Below, in pieces: positions 1 to 9,771 of a DNA stretch of 64,000 nucleotides. The stretch is from NCBI GenBank assembly GCA_016789455.1, contig JAEUQU010000002.1, positions 868,001-932,000 on the forward strand, in the 5' to 3' direction. Under the pieces are notes generated by a model. The model saw nothing but the letters and a program-made list of their open reading frames with translations. It was not told where the DNA came from and searched no databases. Position numbers and translations under genes: made by a program. The DNA comes from Candidatus Saccharibacteria bacterium (GTDB lineage Bacteria; Patescibacteriota; Saccharimonadia; Saccharimonadales; Saccharimonadaceae). How positions within the stretch are numbered: the first letter of the stretch is position 1; the number at the start of each line of letters is the position of its first letter.

Positions 1-1
1 G

Positions 2-856
2 GAACGTCTCCATGGCAGCTTCACCATCGAAGCCGTCGTCACCAAGCCTAACCCGCCGCATCACAAGCACGCCGCGCCGGTCATCGAGGTCGCCCGGCAA
101 CACGGCCTGCCCCTGCTGCTGGCCGCCAACAAAGCCGAGCTCGACACCCTGATTGCCGCCCAGCGCTTCACCAGCCGCGTCGCCGTCCTGATCGACTATG
201 GCATCATCGTCAGCCAGGCCGTCATCGACACCTTCCCGGCCGGCATCGTCAACAGCCACTTCTCGCTGCTGCCCCAGTGGCGCGGCGCCGACCCCATCAC
301 CTTCGCCATCCTCTCGGGGCAGGCCCAGACCGGCGTCAGCCTGATGTTGCTCGTCCAAAAGATGGATGAAGGACCGCTGTTGGCCCGCATGACCTACGAC
401 CTGCCTGCCACCATCACCACCCCCGAACTGACCGATACGCTCGTCGCCATCAGCGCCAGTCTCCTGCGCGACAGCCTGCCGCAATACCTGGCCGGCGACC
501 TCACACCGCAACCCCAGGGCACCGATGGCGTATCCTACTCCCGCAAGCTCAGCAAAACCGACGGCCTGCTCGATGCCGCCAAGCCCGCCATCACCCTCGA
601 GCGCGAAGTCCGCGCCTTCATCGGCTGGCCCGGCAGCCGTCTGCAGCTTTTCGGCCGCGACGCCACCGTCACCCGGGCGCATGCCGCCCACTATCCGCCC
701 GAGCCCGACCATCAGCCCGGCGATATCAGTGTCTCCGACGACCGCACCTGCATCATCCTGCACACCAGCGATGGCCAGCTCATCATCGAGCGCCTCAAGC
801 CCGCCGGCAAAAAAGAAATGGACGCCGCAGATTTTCTGCGCGGCGTCCGCATCTGA
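2..856 (+). CDS. fmt: Methionyl-tRNA formyltransferase, 3' part
   Basis: Transfers a formyl group from 10-formyl-THF to initiator Met-tRNA in the cytoplasm. The gene enters from the left edge, so its N-terminus is missing; the frame is open from base 2 and ends at TGA 854-856. The visible part contains the formyltransferase core NSHFSLLPQWRGADPI (family N-H-x-S-L-L-P-x-[WY]-R-G-x-x-P-I), the segment TGVSLMLLVQKMDEGPLLA, and a C-terminal tRNA-binding-like domain (SYSRKLSKTDGLLD onward). The catalytic N-H-S-D pattern is only partly visible because of the edge. Related formyltransferases (PurN) lack this C-terminal domain, which favours Fmt. The ending at residues after RVRI is natural. Confidence 0.93.
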   Translation, partial: ERLHGSFTIEAVVTKPNPPHHKHAAPVIEVARQHGLPLLLAANKAELDTLIAAQRFTSRVAVLIDYGIIVSQAVIDTFPAGIVNSHFSLLPQWRGADPITFAILSGQAQTGVSLMLLVQKMDEGPLLARMTYDLPATITTPELTDTLVAISASLLRDSLPQYLAGDLTPQPQGTDGVSYSRKLSKTDGLLDAAKPAITLEREVRAFIGWPGSRLQLFGRDATVTRAHAAHYPPEPDHQPGDISVSDDRTCIILHTSDGQLIIERLKPAGKKEMDAADFLRGVRI

Positions 857-874
857 AGAATTTAATGAAATGTT

Positions 875-904
875 CGCCCGGCCTCGCCGGCCCGGGCGTA
901 TTTA
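875..904 (+). terminator. Hairpin terminator between fmt and the convergent gene
   Basis: CGCCCGG (875-881) pairs with CCGGGCG (892-898), followed by TATTT on the plus strand and AACATTT on the minus strand, so it could serve both convergent genes. It is bracketed by two copies of TTTAATGAAA (861-870 and 901-910). Confidence 0.55.
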
Positions 905-914
905 ATGAAACGTT

Positions 915-1259
915 CTAGTTCGTCATGCCAAGAATAGCATTGCTATTGCGCTGGATCTCGCCCTTCAGCGCCTCCATCTCGTTTGCCACCACGTCCTTAT
1001 AGTCAGGACGGTTGGCCTCCAGCCAGGCCAGTGCCTGCTGCTGCTTCTCTACCTGCACTTCCGGTGTGTCCTCCGGGGATGGTGTCAGCTTCTCAAACTC
1101 CGTCAGCTGCTCTTCGCTCAGTCCCTCCGACAGTTTGGTGCCCACCCGCAGTTCCAGCGTCTCCAATACATGCCCCAAAAAAGCCTGTTTCTGATCATCC
1201 GGCAATCCACCTAGGCCCAGGTCGTTTAAGAAATTCTCGTCAAGTTGGAATGGTTGCAT
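915..1259 (-). CDS. Small acidic protein, DUF5663-like
   Basis: A 114-residue acidic, helical, probably cytoplasmic protein of unknown function. The N-terminal half (ENFLNDLGLGGLPDDQKQ, then LEELE-type helix with LSEGLSEEQLTEFEKL) resembles the short DUF5663-type proteins common in Patescibacteria: a GL-x-GL-P-x-E/D-x-x-K turn followed by a helix ending in EFEKL. This family assignment is from memory of the pattern and is tentative. The C-terminal half (residues 60-110) is another amphipathic helix rich in E, Q and A. No membrane segment or signal peptide is present. It is convergent with fmt and lies downstream of the large gene at 1348-3372 on the same strand, separated by a terminator hairpin. 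Confidence 0.75.
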   Translation of the reverse strand: MQPFQLDENFLNDLGLGGLPDDQKQAFLGHVLETLELRVGTKLSEGLSEEQLTEFEKLTPSPEDTPEVQVEKQQQALAWLEANRPDYKDVVANEMEALKGEIQRNSNAILGMTN

Positions 1260-1298
1260 GGTGTGCCTCGTTTAGCTACTGGTATTGTAACACAAACA

Positions 1299-1322
1299 AA
1301 AGCGGCTTCATTGAGCCGCTTC
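1299..1322 (-). terminator. Terminator of the 674-aa membrane protein gene
   Basis: AGCGGCT/AGCCGCT stem (1301-1320) followed on the minus strand by TTTTGTTTGTG, about 25 nt after the stop codon at 1348. Confidence 0.7.
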
Positions 1323-1347
1323 TGCCATCCGTCGCCAGATGATTACA

Positions 1348-3372
1348 TTAACTTTTGGTTGCGTGCTTGTAGAGAATCTGCAAAGCTTCCTTCGGCAGCT
1401 TGCCGCCTTCAGGATAGCGCAGACCCCAGTTGCCACGGCTTTCGTCCCAGTAGGCATACCCCTGGTCCCGGAGTTCAGGACCAGCGTCCTGCAGTACCTG
1501 GGCGTACTGGCTGTGGTCGATACCGATATCGCCCATCAGCTCGTAGAAGCCCATGCCACGGTCAACGGTGTAGCTCGACAGTTCAGGCATCCTGAGCCTG
1601 TCGCCGCCATCGGTGCCAGTGCCTTCGCCGCCAGTACCGCCGTCGGCACCAGTATCAACATCCGTGTCAACGCCGGTGTCGGCATCAATCTCTGTCGAGT
1701 CGACAGCCGAGCTGATCTCAGGCGCCGCGTCGTGGCCAGAATCAATGTAGTCTTCCAGCTGATCAGGGGTGGTGCCGCCAGGCTGGTTTTCAGGGTTTGG
1801 CAGGCTGTCCATGTTGCTGTAGTTGTTGCCGCTGACCTCGCCCGGGGTAGAGTCATGGCCAAGGCCGCCAGGCAGGTTGAACTCAGTGTCAGGACCGCGT
1901 GAAGGTACGGCCTCATCGCCCAGCGGGGCGCTGTCGCCAGGAGCAGGAATGACGCGCGGAGCTTCTTCGGGTGGGCGCACCGGAATGTCGTTCCAGGCAT
2001 CGGCGGCCGTCGTAAGAGAGTAGCCGATACCAAAGCCCAGGGCGGCCACGCCGACAGACTTGATGGCGGACTTGCGGCGCTTTGAACGCTCGTCATAGAG
2101 ACTGGTGTCGTAGTGCTCGCGACCGACAAAGGCAGCTTCGGACAGGACGGTATCGAAGTCGGCGTTAGCGGTCGTGGCTTCGTGGTTCTCCTGCAGCCGC
2201 TTGTCAAAGGCGCCGCCATCTTCCACGACAGCCAAGGTGTTACCCTCGCGGGCGTCACGGATGGCAAAGCCACGGCCGGCACGAAGCGCAAAGCCCGTGG
2301 CGGCAGCTGCGGCCGTCACCAGACCCAGGCCGGCGAACACGGCGGTGGTCGCACCGATGGCGCCACCAAAGATCACGCCCTTGGCACCCTTGACGACGGC
2401 ACCGTGCCAGCCATCGTGCTCCTTGCTGCTGAACAGCTGGCCGTTGATCATGTACTGCACGACGGCAGAACCCAGGATGCGGTTCAGCCGGGTATCCTTG
2501 ATCTGTTCGTTGGTATCAATCTGCAGGTCGCGCTCGCTGCGCAGGGCGTAAGCAAGGGCGAACTGGCGGTCGCTTTCAGCGGTCAGCTCGGCCTGACGGG
2601 CCGGGTCGTCATCGGTGATCGGGTTTTCGGTGCGGAAAATTTCCAGTTCACGGTGGCCAAGCGCTATCATAGCGGCTTCGTATTCGTAGCGGGCGGTTGC
2701 CATTTCCTGGCGCTTCGAGCGGCTCATACGCGTGCGCAGGCTGGAGGCGTGCTTGGCGCCCAGGGCGGCCAGCTTGTCGCGGGCAATCTCGTAATCGATG
2801 TGGGCATTCTTGAATTCATCGGATTCGCGAAGGGCGTTGGCGGCTTCGGTGCGGGCGTTGCGGTCGTGTGTTTCGTTGTCGGCAATGGCGCGGTCAAGCA
2901 TCGTGTCGTCGACGACGTCGGCTTCAAAGCGGTTCACTTCTCGGTTGAGAAGTTCGCGGCCAGTGATGGTTTCCATATCAAGGATGGCTGCGTTCGGGTC
3001 CTGGCCGGGCCGGACATGCTCTTGTGGCAGGTTCCAGGTGGCATCGCTCATCCTGTCGACGGAAAACTCGCGCAGGACAGCCTTGTAGCCGTCACGGCTT
3101 GGATCGTCATCGGCGATGCCGTTATTGGTAAGGTATTCGTCAAGATGGCCGTCGAACTCTGCATAGGCATTATTGCGAGCATCGCGGACTGCTTTGAAAT
3201 CCATCGCATCGATATCTTTGACGGCTTCATGAACGCGGCTGTGCTGCTCAACGCGAAGGGTATCAACACTATCGGGGCGCAAAAAGTCAAAGTACTTAGG
3301 GTCGTACTTTGCCTCGGCAGTATTAGCGGCTGCCTGTGAGGGATCTGTATTCAAGGTATTGGGATTCGTCAT
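1348..3372 (-). CDS. Large hypothetical membrane protein with acidic linker and C-terminal module
   Basis: A 674-residue protein of no recognised family. Residues about 1-320 are charged and helical (probably cytoplasmic). Residues about 330-370 form a long glycine/alanine-rich hydrophobic hairpin (GVIFGGAIGATTAVFAGLGL followed by an AAAAA-rich stretch). A second hydrophobic segment (SVGVAALGFGIGYSLTTAAD) lies near 430-450. After it comes a Pro/Gly/Asp/Thr-rich low-complexity linker (about 455-590, including DADTGVDTDVDTGADGGTGG), then a compact C-terminal module of about 75 residues (SYTVDRGMGFYELMGDIGI onward). The layout suggests a cytoplasmic helical domain, a membrane hairpin and an exported C-terminal domain. 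The C-terminal YTV-x-x-G start recalls LysM-like or peptidase-associated modules, but this is weak. The gene has its own promoter at 3441-3469. Confidence 0.85.
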   Translation of the reverse strand: MTNPNTLNTDPSQAAANTAEAKYDPKYFDFLRPDSVDTLRVEQHSRVHEAVKDIDAMDFKAVRDARNNAYAEFDGHLDEYLTNNGIADDDPSRDGYKAVLREFSVDRMSDATWNLPQEHVRPGQDPNAAILDMETITGRELLNREVNRFEADVVDDTMLDRAIADNETHDRNARTEAANALRESDEFKNAHIDYEIARDKLAALGAKHASSLRTRMSRSKRQEMATARYEYEAAMIALGHRELEIFRTENPITDDDPARQAELTAESDRQFALAYALRSERDLQIDTNEQIKDTRLNRILGSAVVQYMINGQLFSSKEHDGWHGAVVKGAKGVIFGGAIGATTAVFAGLGLVTAAAAATGFALRAGRGFAIRDAREGNTLAVVEDGGAFDKRLQENHEATTANADFDTVLSEAAFVGREHYDTSLYDERSKRRKSAIKSVGVAALGFGIGYSLTTAADAWNDIPVRPPEEAPRVIPAPGDSAPLGDEAVPSRGPDTEFNLPGGLGHDSTPGEVSGNNYSNMDSLPNPENQPGGTTPDQLEDYIDSGHDAAPEISSAVDSTEIDADTGVDTDVDTGADGGTGGEGTGTDGGDRLRMPELSSYTVDRGMGFYELMGDIGIDHSQYAQVLQDAGPELRDQGYAYWDESRGNWGLRYPEGGKLPKEALQILYKHATKS

Positions 3373-3440
3373 AGTAGTAGACTTCTTGTATAGTGCTTTG
3401 CTTTTTGCTTTTTTGTAATTGATTACGTTTTACGCTCTTA

Positions 3441-3469
3441 TTTATAGCACACATGCTTAATATTGTCAA
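3441..3469 (-). promoter_or_regulatory. Promoter of the 674-aa gene
   Basis: Minus strand TTGACA (3469-3464), 17-nt spacer, TATAAA (3446-3441). Transcription would start about 60 nt before the ATG at 3372. Confidence 0.75.
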
Positions 3470-3486
3470 TATATAAAAGAATATGC

Positions 3487-3515
3487 TTGACTTTTTTCAA
3501 ATAATGTAGTATATT
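3487..3515 (+). promoter_or_regulatory. Promoter of the 3937 orphan gene unit
   Basis: TTGACT (3487-3492), 17-nt spacer, TATATT (3510-3515). The predicted start near 3522 leaves a leader of about 415 nt before the ATG at 3937. Divergent from the promoter at 3441-3469. Confidence 0.7.
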
Positions 3516-3521
3516 TATAAC

Positions 3522-3936
3522 ATTACCTTAATAGATTCACTATCGTGTCTCTTTAAGGCGGTCATTCACAACGGTATTATGAGACTGTGCAAGCGCAGTT
3601 CCAGCACAGCGACAAGGGTGGGCCTTACCGTTATTCGACTCCCCTTCTCGCTGTGTTTGAGCCTTATCGCTCTCACAGCACTCTCCCTACATTCAAGCAT
3701 TACACACTTCACATTCAGTTTTCTCACTTCTGCTCCAGCACGTAGTGCCGAGATTATGCCAGGCTTTTTGCTTTATTGACCATATATATGTACACCCGCC
3801 CGTACATGTTGATAAAGGCCGGCATAATCTCGGCGCTTACTGCAGTAGCGCTGAGGGGTTGCGGCGACCGCCGCTTCTCCAGAGTCCGAGCAATCGGACA
3901 GACCGCGTCTACGGACGCAGGATGTGAGACACTACC
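3522..3936 (+). ncRNA. Long structured leader or independent RNA
   Basis: No credible ORF. Strong pairings are visible: CACAGCGA (3605-3612) with TCGCTGTG (3648-3655), extended by AAGGG (3614-3618) with CCCTT (3642-3646); and a perfect inverted repeat, GCCGAGATTATGCC with GGCATAATCTCGGC, around 3749-3762 and 3821-3834, closing a loop of about 58 nt. The segment near 3920 runs directly into the orphan gene start. It could be a cis-regulatory leader of that gene or a separate RNA. No known riboswitch consensus was recognised. Confidence 0.45.
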
Positions 3937-5034
3937 ATGTCGCTTCTCGACCAGCTCGGTGTGACCGCTGACGACGCCCTGGACGCCACCGAGGTCGAGC
4001 GCATCAAGCTCCTCCTCAAGAAGGTCCAGGCTCAGGCGGTTCAGATCGCCAAGTCGGACGACACCGGCATGACCATCAGCTACCTCTCGCTGTACGAGGT
4101 CCTCCTGAAGATCGTGCGCGAGAAGCTCCCGCTCCACCAGGTGCGGGCGCTGCTCTCGGAGTACGAGCGGACGGGCGAGCTCAACCTGCTGTCGGCTTCG
4201 GTCGGCGGCAGCAGAGGTGAATCCATCGCGATCAGCGTCCCCGACGGGGACACGGTCGACCCGACGGAGCGTGCGGCCATCATCCGCACCATCCGTTCGA
4301 TCGTCGCCCTGCTGAGCGGGGTGGCGGAGAAGAACACCTCGGGTGACACCGAGGCGCTCGTCAAGGCCGTGGAGGCTGGGGTGACCCAGATCCTCGGCAG
4401 CATGACGCCGGTGCAGGCCCGCCAGTACGTCGCGCGGCTGCGTGACGGACAGGCCGGTTCCCTGCTCGGTGACAGTGATGCCGACCAGAAGCCTGCGAAG
4501 GCTCTGGGCGGTGGTGGTGGCGCCAACGAGCAGACGCTGGAGAAGTTCGAGTCGCTCGCGACTTCGGACGCCAAGGCGGCTGCGCAGGTTCTCGAGGTTC
4601 TCGAGGAGCTGCTGGGCGTGAGTGACGCCAAGCGGCGGAACGCGATCGCCGAGGTTCTCGGCAACATCGTGTTCCAGCCGGCGAGCGCCGACTGGGCGGT
4701 CGTTCCCAACGACCCCAAGCTGGGCGGCAACGCCAACCTGAAGGCGGTCGTGGATCTCCGTACCGAGCTCGAGAGGGAGCGGGCGGAGGTCAAGCGGCTG
4801 ACGATGGAGCTCGACGCCGAGAAGAAGAAGCCCGCTGCCGGTACCCCGGTTGGCGGAACCCTCTTCGACCCGGCCAAGCACGTCGAGAAGGCCCAGGCCT
4901 GCCCGAAGTCCGACGTGAAGACCCAGATCGCGGCCATCCGCAAGGCGGTCGCGAACATCAAGGGCTCCTTCCTCAAGGGCAAGGACGAGGCCGTCGACGC
5001 CGTCGACGCCGCCGCGACCGCGCTCAACGTGTGA
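3937..5034 (+). CDS. Orphan cassette-type gene, 365 aa
   Basis: Unrecognised soluble protein. It is rich in A, E, K, L and V with several long helices (residues 1-60, and a charged helix with RTELERERAEVKRLTMELDA near 270-290), no signal peptide and no membrane segment. The middle has a glycine run (KALGGGGGANEQ, near residue 190) separating two helical halves; both contain the phrase pattern VLE-x-LLGV / IVALLSGV. Codon choice is strikingly GC-rich at third positions, with many CTC and GTC codons, unlike the CTG-dominated neighbours. It has its own promoter, a 415-nt leader and a GC-rich 3' stem-loop directly after the stop, the same layout as the orphan genes at 18-20, 28-30, 39.8, 47.5 and 62.4 kb. 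No function can be assigned. Confidence 0.8.
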   Translation: MSLLDQLGVTADDALDATEVERIKLLLKKVQAQAVQIAKSDDTGMTISYLSLYEVLLKIVREKLPLHQVRALLSEYERTGELNLLSASVGGSRGESIAISVPDGDTVDPTERAAIIRTIRSIVALLSGVAEKNTSGDTEALVKAVEAGVTQILGSMTPVQARQYVARLRDGQAGSLLGDSDADQKPAKALGGGGGANEQTLEKFESLATSDAKAAAQVLEVLEELLGVSDAKRRNAIAEVLGNIVFQPASADWAVVPNDPKLGGNANLKAVVDLRTELERERAEVKRLTMELDAEKKKPAAGTPVGGTLFDPAKHVEKAQACPKSDVKTQIAAIRKAVANIKGSFLKGKDEAVDAVDAAATALNV

Positions 5035-5041
5035 TGCAGTA

Positions 5042-5088
5042 GGGGGGCCCGGGTGGGCCGTGATCGCGAAAGCGAGAGCGGCCCCCCC
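5042..5088 (+). other. GC-rich branched 3' element after the 3937 gene
   Basis: GGGGGGCC (5042-5049) pairs with GGCCCCCC (5080-5087). The interior carries a perfect GNRA-capped hairpin, TCGC-GAAA-GCGA (5064-5075). It starts 7 nt after the stop codon and has no T-run of its own; a conventional terminator follows at 5138. Confidence 0.65.
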
Positions 5089-5137
5089 GGCAAACCTGGT
5101 TCTCTTCCCTGTCTCATACCGAATACTTATATCGAAG

Positions 5138-5168
5138 CGCCCCGGCTAAACCGGGGCGTTCTGCTTTT
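5138..5168 (+). terminator. Intrinsic terminator
   Basis: CGCCCCGG (5138-5145) and CCGGGGCG (5151-5158) followed by TTCTGCTTTT on the plus strand. The same stem lies 23 nt past the infB stop on the minus strand, so it may act in both directions. Confidence 0.75.
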
Positions 5169-5180
5169 ATGTGCCGGGGT

Positions 5181-6965
<1,785 letters not shown>

Positions 6966-7038
6966 GGGGCGCTCCTTTGTCCTTTAGGGGTTCTTGTTGG
7001 GGCGGCCGGCGCCGGTAGGTGGGCGGCCGCGAGTCCAG

Positions 7039-7077
7039 AGGTGATGCGAGCGGGGTCTCCCCCGCTCTGTATCACCT
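7039..7077 (-). other. Two-tier hairpin between rpsA and infB
   Basis: AGGTGAT (7039-7045) pairs with ATCACCT (7071-7077), and inside it GAGCGGGG (7048-7055) pairs with CCCCGCTC (7060-7067). It begins 6 nt after the rpsA stop and has no T-run, so it may be an mRNA processing or attenuation hairpin rather than a plain terminator. Confidence 0.6.
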
Positions 7078-7082
7078 TTCGA

Positions 7083-8144
7083 CTATTTCTTGAGGCTCAG
7101 GGAAATCTTGCGATTGTCCTTGTCGATATCAAGAATGGTGAAGGTCTTCTTCTCGCCGAGCTTGAAGAGTTTCTCCGGGTCGACGCTCTCGCCACTGGTA
7201 CCGAGTTCGGTGACGTGGACCAGGGCCTCGACGGCCGGGCTCAGCTGGACAAAGGCGCCGAACGGCGTGATGCGGGTCACGGTGCCTTCGGCGGCGTCAC
7301 CACGCTTGAACTGTTCGACTTCCTTAGCCCAAGGATCCTCGGTCAGCTGCTTGATGCTGAGGCTGAGGCGTTCCTTGTCGATCGAGATGATCTTGGCTTC
7401 GACGCTGTCGCCGACGCGGACGTAGTCGGCCGGGTTGTTGACGCGCTCCCAGCTAATCTCACTGATGTGGATCAGGCCTTCGATACCGTCGACGTTGACG
7501 AAGGCACCAAAGTCGACCACGCCGGTGACGACACCGCGGACTACGTCGCCAGGACCGAGCTTCTCGAAGCGCTCTGCCAGGCCTTCCTTGATGGCTTCCT
7601 TCTCGCTGAAGATCAGCTTGTTGGCCTTGCGGTCAGCGTCAAGAATCCTGACGCGCAGCGGCTTGTTGACGATGGCGTTGAGGCGCTGCAGGATCTCGTC
7701 CTTGTCAGCACCGCCGACGCGCGGGTAGTGCTCGGCACTCAGCTGGCTGACCGGCATGAAGCCGCGGATGCCTTCGAGTTCGATGAGCAGACCGCCACGG
7801 TTGGCGTCGTAGGCTGTGACCTCGATGGTCTCGCTGGCGTCAAACATGCGCTTGACTTCGTCCCAGCCGCGGTCCTTGGCGGCCTTGCGCAGGCTCAGCA
7901 GCGCGTAACCGTCTTCCATGTCGGCGTCGACGACGCTGGCCACGACAGGCTGGCCCGGCTCGAGTGCCTTGCCAAAACCGATCTCGCGGCGCGGCACCAG
8001 GCCGATACCGTAACCGCCCAAGTCGAGCCAAACTTCGTTCTTCTTGACGGAGAGAACTTTGGCTTCGACGACCTCACCAGGGGTGAGAGTGGATGTTTCT
8101 GCCTGGGCGAGCAGTTCATCCATAGTGATGTGTTGCTTTGTCAT
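7083..8144 (-). CDS. rpsA: Ribosomal protein S1 (four S1 domains)
   Basis: RNA-binding protein that docks mRNA on the 30S subunit. Four OB-fold S1 motifs are visible: residues about 17-85 (GEVVEAKVLSVKKNEVWLDL), about 100-170 (a diverged repeat with GLLIELEGIRGFMPVSQL), about 190-260 (GDVVRGVVTGVVDFGAFV, GLIHISEI) and about 275-350 (GDAAEGTVTRITPFGAFV, ALVHVTEL). This is shorter than the six-domain enterobacterial S1 and like the short forms of Gram-positives. The ATG at 8144 (MTKQHITMDELL) is preferred over an upstream ATG because AAGGAG lies 13 nt upstream and the residues beyond it look non-coding. Probably co-transcribed with infB. Confidence 0.93.
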   Translation of the reverse strand: MTKQHITMDELLAQAETSTLTPGEVVEAKVLSVKKNEVWLDLGGYGIGLVPRREIGFGKALEPGQPVVASVVDADMEDGYALLSLRKAAKDRGWDEVKRMFDASETIEVTAYDANRGGLLIELEGIRGFMPVSQLSAEHYPRVGGADKDEILQRLNAIVNKPLRVRILDADRKANKLIFSEKEAIKEGLAERFEKLGPGDVVRGVVTGVVDFGAFVNVDGIEGLIHISEISWERVNNPADYVRVGDSVEAKIISIDKERLSLSIKQLTEDPWAKEVEQFKRGDAAEGTVTRITPFGAFVQLSPAVEALVHVTELGTSGESVDPEKLFKLGEKKTFTILDIDKDNRKISLSLKK

Positions 8145-8307
8145 TATAAGGTAATGACTCCTTCCAAAAAGTATTTTCTCCCAGTCATCGTTCACAGCTG
8201 CAACAGCCGGGCTATACGTTTATGGCGCATAGGAAAAATGGGCCTCGGAGATTACTTCTTATTATGCCTCACTAACAGATATAAGTAAAGTCTGGCGATG
8301 GATGCGG

Positions 8308-8895
8308 CTAGACAAGTGCGGCACGGCGCAGAGCGCCGCGGCTCTGGCGCCAACGGACAATGCCGAAGCCTACCAGGGTCAGGCCGCTGGCAGCCAGGGC
8401 GATGTCGGTGACAGGTCCGGTACTGGGGACGGCTGACGGAGCAGCTGGCGCAGCCGGGCCGGTGCTGGGAACGGCGGATTGCGGGCGGGCTGGCTGGTTC
8501 TGGGCCTGTTGCTGGGCTTGCTGCTGGCGGGCTTCCTCGGCGCGACGGGCCTCCTCTGCCCTGCGGGCTTCTTCTGCCTTTCTGGCTTCTTCCGCTTTGC
8601 GCGCCTCTTCGGCCTTGCGGGCTTCTTCGGCTTTTCTTGCTTCTTCGGCTTTCCTGGCCTCTTCGGCCTGGCGGCGGGCGTCTGCGGCGGCATCGCCCTG
8701 CTGGTTGTTATTCTGCTCGTTGGTGCGTGTGTCGTTCTGGGCGGCAGCCGGGCGGTCGGCCTGGCCGTTCAGCTGGGCAAGCTGTTCATTGCGCTGCTTA
8801 AAGAAAAACAGGCCACCGATCAACAGGCCGATCAGCAGAAGGCCGACGACCGAATAGACGATGAACCTGCGGGGGCTATTACCTCTGTCTTCCAT
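8308..8895 (-). CDS. Membrane-anchored EAR-repeat protein with PSTG sorting-like tail
   Basis: A 195-residue surface or envelope protein. The N-terminal transmembrane helix (YSVVGLLLIGLLIGGLFFF, residues about 14-33) is followed by a Q/N/D-rich spacer. Then comes a perfect pentad-type coiled coil built from about nine repeats of A-E-E-A-R-K/R (residues about 75-125), then a Q/P-rich linker with two copies of AVPSTGP. The C-terminus is a second hydrophobic helix and a basic tail (VRWRQSRGALRR), giving a PSTG-helix-Arg arrangement like an LPXTG signal. The same tail occurs in the 30428-32044 protein. No sortase gene is seen in the window. The start codon has no clear ribosome binding site and may be leaderless. 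It diverges from the ROK kinase gene. Confidence 0.85.
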   Translation of the reverse strand: MEDRGNSPRRFIVYSVVGLLLIGLLIGGLFFFKQRNEQLAQLNGQADRPAAAQNDTRTNEQNNNQQGDAAADARRQAEEARKAEEARKAEEARKAEEARKAEEARKAEEARRAEEARRAEEARQQQAQQQAQNQPARPQSAVPSTGPAAPAAPSAVPSTGPVTDIALAASGLTLVGFGIVRWRQSRGALRRAALV

Positions 8896-8918
8896 AGTGC
8901 CAATACAATACCACTCTT

Positions 8919-8946
8919 TTTACAATAAATCAAAGGGCTGTATACT
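8919..8946 (+). promoter_or_regulatory. Promoter of the ROK kinase gene
   Basis: TTTACA (8919-8924), 16-nt spacer, TATACT (8941-8946). The ATG at 8953 begins 6 nt after the -10 box, so the transcript is probably leaderless. Confidence 0.65.
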
Positions 8947-8952
8947 GGTAGC

Positions 8953-9771
8953 ATGATAATCGCAGTCGATATCGGCGGCACGAAGACGCTGGTTGCTAAC
9001 TTTGAGGGCCAACAGATTGTCCGACAGACCCGTTTTGCCACCGTCGCCGACAGCGAGACCTTTCTGGCCGACCTGTTACCGGTGCTACGCAAGCACGCCG
9101 GACGGACGAAGCCGGAAGCCATCAGTTTGGCGGCGCCCGGCATCATCGACCACTACACCGGCAGCGTCGTCCGGTGCGGCAACCTGCCGTGGGAGGATTT
9201 CCGGCTGCGCAAGGCGCTGTCGGCGCATTTTAACTGCCCGATCTATCTTGAAAACGATGCCAACCTGGCAGGACTGGCCGAAGCCCGCGCCCTGGTGCCG
9301 ATTCCCCGCCTGGTGCTTTACGTGACGGTCAGTACCGGCATCGGTACCGGCCTGGTGGTCAATGGCAAGCTGATTGCCGCCCTGAGCGGCTCCGAGGCCG
9401 GCCATATGGTACTGCGGCGGCCGGAAGGCTACCTGAAATGGCAGTCGTTCGCCTCTGGCAAAGCCCTGCACGCACGCACCCATAAGCTGGCAGCCGAAAT
9501 CCGCGACCCGCGCGTCTGGCATGATATCGCCGACCGCGTAGCCGACGGGTTACTGGCGCTCATCCCTGCCCTGCAGCCCGATGCCATCGTCATCGGCGGC
9601 GGCGTGGGCAGCCACTTTGATAACCACTGGCGCCATGAGCTGGAATCGATACTTTCCGAGCGGCTCAGCAGTTTCATCAGCCTGCCGCCGATCATTCAGG
9701 CGCAGCACACTGAAGAAGCCGTACTGTACGGGTGCAATTATTTTGCCGAAGACAAGCTTGATGACCGCTAA
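8953..9771 (+). CDS. ROK-family sugar kinase
   Basis: ATP-dependent sugar kinase of the ROK family (glucokinase, N-acetylglucosamine or N-acetylmannosamine kinase type); the exact sugar cannot be read. The N-terminal phosphate-binding motif is IAVDIGGTKTLVANF (residues 3-17). The sugar-binding region includes LENDANLAGLAEA (about 96-108; the Asp in N-D-A-N is the catalytic base) and VSTGIGTGLVVNGKL (phosphate 2). The C-terminal adenosine motif is IVIGGGVGSHF (about 213-223). The usual ROK zinc motif (C-x-C-G-x-x-G-C) is absent; in its place the sequence reads GHMVLRRPEGYLKWQSFASGKAL. At 272 residues it is slightly short. It overlaps the next gene by 11 nt, implying translational coupling. Confidence 0.9.
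   Translation: MIIAVDIGGTKTLVANFEGQQIVRQTRFATVADSETFLADLLPVLRKHAGRTKPEAISLAAPGIIDHYTGSVVRCGNLPWEDFRLRKALSAHFNCPIYLENDANLAGLAEARALVPIPRLVLYVTVSTGIGTGLVVNGKLIAALSGSEAGHMVLRRPEGYLKWQSFASGKALHARTHKLAAEIRDPRVWHDIADRVADGLLALIPALQPDAIVIGGGVGSHFDNHWRHELESILSERLSSFISLPPIIQAQHTEEAVLYGCNYFAEDKLDDR

Noticed and set aside
2113-3339. 408-aa plus-strand frame opposite the 674-aa gene
   Set aside because: Antisense shadow of a gene with a good promoter and coherent domain layout; the product has repetitive Gly/Val composition and no start signal.
3754-4881. 375-aa minus-strand frame opposite the 3937 gene
   Set aside because: Leu/Arg/Gly-rich antisense shadow caused by GC-biased codon positions; it runs through the structured leader.
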